A stretch of 7,121 nt of DNA from Betaproteobacteria bacterium (GTDB lineage: Bacteria > Pseudomonadota > Gammaproteobacteria > Burkholderiales > Sulfuriferulaceae), in the NCBI GenBank assembly GCA_003455595.1, contig DMQT01000291.1, forward strand, positions 1 through 7,121. The letters are read 5' to 3'. The notes under the pieces are model-generated. The model had not been told where the DNA came from and made no database searches. It was given only the letters and a program-made list of their open reading frames with translations. Position 1 is the stretch's first letter. Each line of letters opens with the position of its first letter. Below, piece by piece: positions 5,345 to 7,121 of this stretch. The position numbers were made by a program, and so were the translations under genes.

Positions 5345-6250
5345 ATGAAACTCATCGACCCCAGAACATCCTACATCTTAAAAAATCCCGTCGCCTTCGC
5401 GCTCCAGGTCCTGAAAGCCTTCCAGGCCAACCAGGGCCTGCTTCTCGCCGGCGCGGTTGCCTATTACGCGTTGCTCTCCATTGTGCCGCTGCTCATCCTC
5501 ATGGTGATCGCGCTGTCGCAAGTGATCGACCAGGGCGTGTTGCTGGCAACGCTGATCAGGGCGCTGGAGTATGTGGTGCCGGGCGAGGCCAATGCGGTGG
5601 TGCTGGAGCTGAAGGCGTTCCTCGATCACCGCGAGGTGATCGGCTGGGTGCTTCTCATCACGATGCTGTTTTTCAGCTCGCTCGGTTTCAAAGTGCTGGA
5701 GAGTGCGATCTCGGTGATCTTCCTGCACCGCGTGGAGAAGCGTAGGCGGCACTTCCTCGTTTCGCTGCTGCTGCCCTTCGGCTACATTGTTTTCATCGGC
5801 ACGGCGCTGTTCGTGGGCACGTTCGTGATCGTGGGCCTGATGGCGATAGGCGGCGAGAATCTCGTTATTCTGGGGCATAGCTGGTCGCTGAGCGGCTTTT
5901 CGCGCTGGCTGATCTACATTGCCGGCGTGCTCGGGGAGATTCTGCTCACTTCCGCGATCTATTATTTCATGCCGGTAGGCAGGTTGACGGCACAGCACGC
6001 GCTGATCGGCGGCACCACGGCGGGCCTGCTGTGGGAATTCATCCGCCATGCGCTGGGCTGGTATTTCGGCACGCTGTCGCAGGTGAGCGTGGTGTACGGC
6101 TCGCTCACTACGGCCATCATCGTGCTGCTCAGCCTGGAAGTGGCTGCCACGCTGCTGTTGCTGGGCGCGCAGGTGATCGCTGAATACGAACGCATCGAAA
6201 TCGGTGTGACCCCGAAGAAGCCGGTGCCGATGCACATCGAAGCCAACTGA
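5345..6250 (+). CDS. YihY/virulence factor BrkB family integral membrane protein
   Basis: This 301-residue protein is close to the usual family length and has about six membrane segments (roughly 32-60, 98-118, 136-166, 185-206, 215-235 and 250-277). Family hallmarks are GAVAYYALLSIVPLL (36-50), the YYFMP stretch with following basic residue (206-213), GGTTAGLLWE (222-231), and the last segment VYGSLTTAIIVLLSLEVAAT (250-269) leading to LLLLGAQVIAEYER. The family, historically misnamed ribonuclease BN in E. coli, has no settled biochemical function; BrkB of Bordetella was linked to serum resistance. The ATG at 5345 lacks a clear ribosome site, but conserved sequence begins close behind it. The gene is visibly GC-richer than its flanks and stands alone between two direct copies of a short IS21-like repeat, hinting at a separate origin from its surroundings. 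Confidence 0.9.
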   Translation: MKLIDPRTSYILKNPVAFALQVLKAFQANQGLLLAGAVAYYALLSIVPLLILMVIALSQVIDQGVLLATLIRALEYVVPGEANAVVLELKAFLDHREVIGWVLLITMLFFSSLGFKVLESAISVIFLHRVEKRRRHFLVSLLLPFGYIVFIGTALFVGTFVIVGLMAIGGENLVILGHSWSLSGFSRWLIYIAGVLGEILLTSAIYYFMPVGRLTAQHALIGGTTAGLLWEFIRHALGWYFGTLSQVSVVYGSLTTAIIVLLSLEVAATLLLLGAQVIAEYERIEIGVTPKKPVPMHIEAN

Positions 6251-6281
6251 ATCAGCCGCGCTGAGGCTATCTGTCGACCTC

Positions 6282-6425
6282 TGTTGTATTGCGCCGCAGA
6301 TTGACCCGTCTATTGTATTTTTGGTTGATCCACCAAACTTGGTAATGGGCCGAGTGGAATGATGGTTTGCATTTATTGAGGCGGATTAATATTAAATGCA
6401 AAATATCGGACAAAGTGGGTCAATC
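6282..6425. repeat. Short non-autonomous IS21-like element, right copy (3' truncated)
   Basis: It starts TGTTG at 6282, and GATTGACCC lies 17 bp in (6299), the same offset as in the left copy. The core 6299-6425 is exactly as long as that of the copy at 5075-5201 and is bounded by a perfect 9-bp inverted repeat, GATTGACCC and GGGTCAATC. TGACCC and TGATCC motifs are again spaced 24 bp. The last 17 bp expected before CAACA are missing; the sequence passes straight into an IS3-family transposase fragment. It has the same orientation as the left copy, so the pair forms a direct repeat around the yihY-family gene. Confidence 0.62.
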
Positions 6426-6605
6426 CGGATCAAGCGGAAGACCTACGCTGATTGGGAGAAGGCCCAGCAGGATGTTTTCCATTACATCGAAATGTTTTGC
6501 AACCCAAAACGCCGGCATGGTTTCAGTAATGGGCTATCACCGGTAGAGCCCGAACGGCAGTATTTCGAATGGCTCAAAAGTGTCTAGTGAAGCTTGGGCG
6601 ATTCA
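6426..6605 (+). mobile_element. IS3-family insertion sequence, 3'-end remnant
   Basis: This fragment contains the end of an IS3-family transposase frame and then GGCGATTCA (6597-6605). Read on the other strand that is TGAATCGCC, a terminus I recall from IS3-group elements. Everything upstream in the element is gone, replaced by the truncated IS21-like repeat. The terminus lies two bases from the stop codon of the small prepilin-like gene on the opposite strand. Confidence 0.6.
6429..6587 (+). pseudogene. IS3-family transposase OrfB, C-terminal fragment
   Basis: The last 52 residues of an IS3-type DDE transposase (rve integrase core) are recognisable: YADWEKAQQDVFHYIEMFCN followed by PKRRHGFSNGLSPVEPERQY and a LKSV C-terminus. 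The catalytic Asp-Asp-Glu residues lie upstream of the surviving part, so it cannot transpose. The frame is open back to an ATG at 6396, but those first 11 codons come from the neighbouring repeat, making a chance fusion. Glu-Pro in SPVEPERQY, where relatives have Glu-Phe, also suggests decay. Confidence 0.8.
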
Positions 6606-6607
6606 AA

Positions 6608-6721
6608 CTATAGATTTGCGAAATGCCGCATTACAACCGTAGCCAAAATTCCAACTATCGCTAAAATCGCCATTATCTGAAGTATGGTCAGGCCTTTTTG
6701 TGCATGCTTTGGATTGCTCAT
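6608..6721 (-). CDS. Minimal type IV prepilin-like protein (37 residues)
   Basis: AGGA (plus-strand 6731-6734) is 9 nt ahead of the ATG at 6721, and the frame ends at TAG 6608-6610. The product is nearly only a prepilin N-terminus: a short basic leader MSNPKHAQKG, a cleavage site Gly10/Leu11, then LTILQIMAILAIVGILATVV (11-30) and RHFANL. This matches the class III signal pattern K-G/(F or L)-T-L-x-E of type IV pilins and pseudopilins. The usual Glu at +5 is Gln15, and no C-terminal globular domain follows. The adjoining IS3 end did not create the stop codon, because TAGTT lies outside the IS. It could be a tiny pseudopilin, a decayed pilin gene, or a chance frame; the good ribosome site and signature favour a real gene. 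Confidence 0.6.
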   Translation of the reverse strand: MSNPKHAQKGLTILQIMAILAIVGILATVVMRHFANL

Positions 6722-7121
6722 ATTTGATTATCCTGATGTGGATAGTGTTAGCGGCGACGTAAAAAAGCGGAACGATGGCGCGCCAATTTGGCGCAGTAAA
6801 TTGGCGCGTGAATCTGGTGGCCAGCCTTGCAAGCCATAGCAGGACTGACAACGGTACCCGCGAAGTATCGCTGCACGGGCAGTGGCGGTCAATCACAGAT
6901 ATAGCGTGAAAGCCACTGAGAAGAGGGAGGGGTAACGACTAGTTCCAAGTGCTGGCTTGTTGACCTGGGAAGCAAAGCCATCAGCAGGATGGCCTAGCGG
7001 ATGCGCTGGATATCAAGGGCTGAGATGTGCCAATGGACGGACGGCCAAGTTGGTCGTCGTGGATGTCGGCTTGCTGTTGCCATTTTGTCCACTTTCACTG
7101 AGTGTGAATGAATTGTGAACA
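6722..7121. other. Region without a confident gene
   Basis: Apart from the palindrome cluster at 6779-6808, I find no supported gene in these 400 bases. A minus-strand frame from ATG 7083 stops at an amber codon at 6994-6996 after 29 residues (MATASRHPRRPTWPSVHW at the start). It is then open for another 34 codons in the same frame, so it might be a decayed gene. The same stretch is also open on the plus strand apart from a TAG, so neither reading is secure. A longer minus-strand frame through the palindromes looks like a shadow. Confidence 0.35.
6779..6808. promoter_or_regulatory. Nested palindromes with two alternative hairpins
   Basis: CGCGCCAATTT (6779-6789) and AAATTGGCGCG (6798-6808) are perfect 11-bp inverted repeats around 8 nt. 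Within them GCGCCAA (6780-6786) can instead pair with TTGGCGC at 6788-6794 across one base. The same arm therefore has two partners, and TTGGCGC occurs twice as a direct repeat (6788-6794, 6801-6807). The cluster is 58-87 bp upstream of the prepilin-like start. It could be tandem operator half-sites or a structured leader. Confidence 0.45.

Noticed and set aside
5326..5745. A 139-codon plus-strand frame overlapping the yihY-family gene
   Set aside because: It is an Ala/Gly/Arg-rich out-of-frame reading of the same GC-rich sequence, with no domain.
5378..6235. A long minus-strand frame opposite the yihY-family gene
   Set aside because: It is a His/Gln/Arg-rich translation typical of the antisense of a hydrophobic GC-rich gene; the plus strand carries clear family motifs.
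6603..6896. A 97-codon minus-strand frame through the palindromes
   Set aside because: It overlaps the prepilin-like gene out of frame and runs through inverted repeats; it has no ribosome site or motif.
1..7121. CRISPR array, tRNA, rRNA or replication origin
   Set aside because: I saw no regularly spaced short repeats, cloverleaf-like segments, rRNA sequence or iteron/DnaA-box cluster.

Overview
The window looks like a piece of a proteobacterial chromosome, probably beta- or gammaproteobacterial. The evidence is a Fur-type iron box, a bacterial FTR1/cupredoxin pair, an outer-membrane barrel ending in Phe, a BrkB/YihY protein, and IS21-like and IS3-like insertion-sequence debris. No rRNA, tRNA or taxon-specific marker is visible, so I do not name a genus. 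Genes are separated by unusually long, AT-richer, repeat-bearing gaps, as expected in an accessory or rearranged region.

Left part (1-1560): the window opens in what looks like the outer end of an IS21-like element (to about 55). Next comes a small exported Ala-rich protein built of 11-residue repeats, broken by a one-base frameshift at 277-284. A CDF-family metal exporter lies on the minus strand (652-1560).

Centre (1561-4541): after a gap holding two possible gene scraps comes a textbook iron-regulated promoter, with a Fur box filling the 17-bp spacer between the -35 and -10. It drives a periplasmic cupredoxin-like protein, an FTR1-family iron permease starting 2 nt later, and 83 nt further on a predicted outer-membrane beta-barrel of unknown family. 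Read together, this is a candidate iron-uptake operon with periplasmic, inner-membrane and outer-membrane parts. It lacks the P19-like (FtrA) and polyferredoxin (FtrD) partners of FtrABCD within the window. Convergent to it lies a short exported Tyr/Pro-rich protein with a His/Asp tail, preceded by a perfect 10-bp inverted repeat. The CDF exporter, FTR1 and the His/Asp protein give the region a metal-handling flavour.

Right part (4635-7121): a weakly supported hypothetical ORF is followed by a GC-rich yihY/brkB-family gene. That gene is bracketed by two direct copies of a short element with IS21-like ends (TGTTG...CAACA; core 127 bp, 88 matches without a gap). The right copy is cut and fused to the 3' end of an IS3-family transposase gene. 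Two bases beyond the IS3 terminus is a 37-codon minus-strand gene that is almost only a type IV prepilin N-terminus, with Gln in place of Glu at +5. Upstream of it is a nested palindrome cluster with two mutually exclusive hairpins. The last 300 bases hold nothing I can call with confidence.

Most noteworthy: the Fur-driven cupredoxin-FTR1-barrel operon, the minimal prepilin, the short IS21-like repeat family around yihY, and the frameshifted 11-residue-repeat protein.
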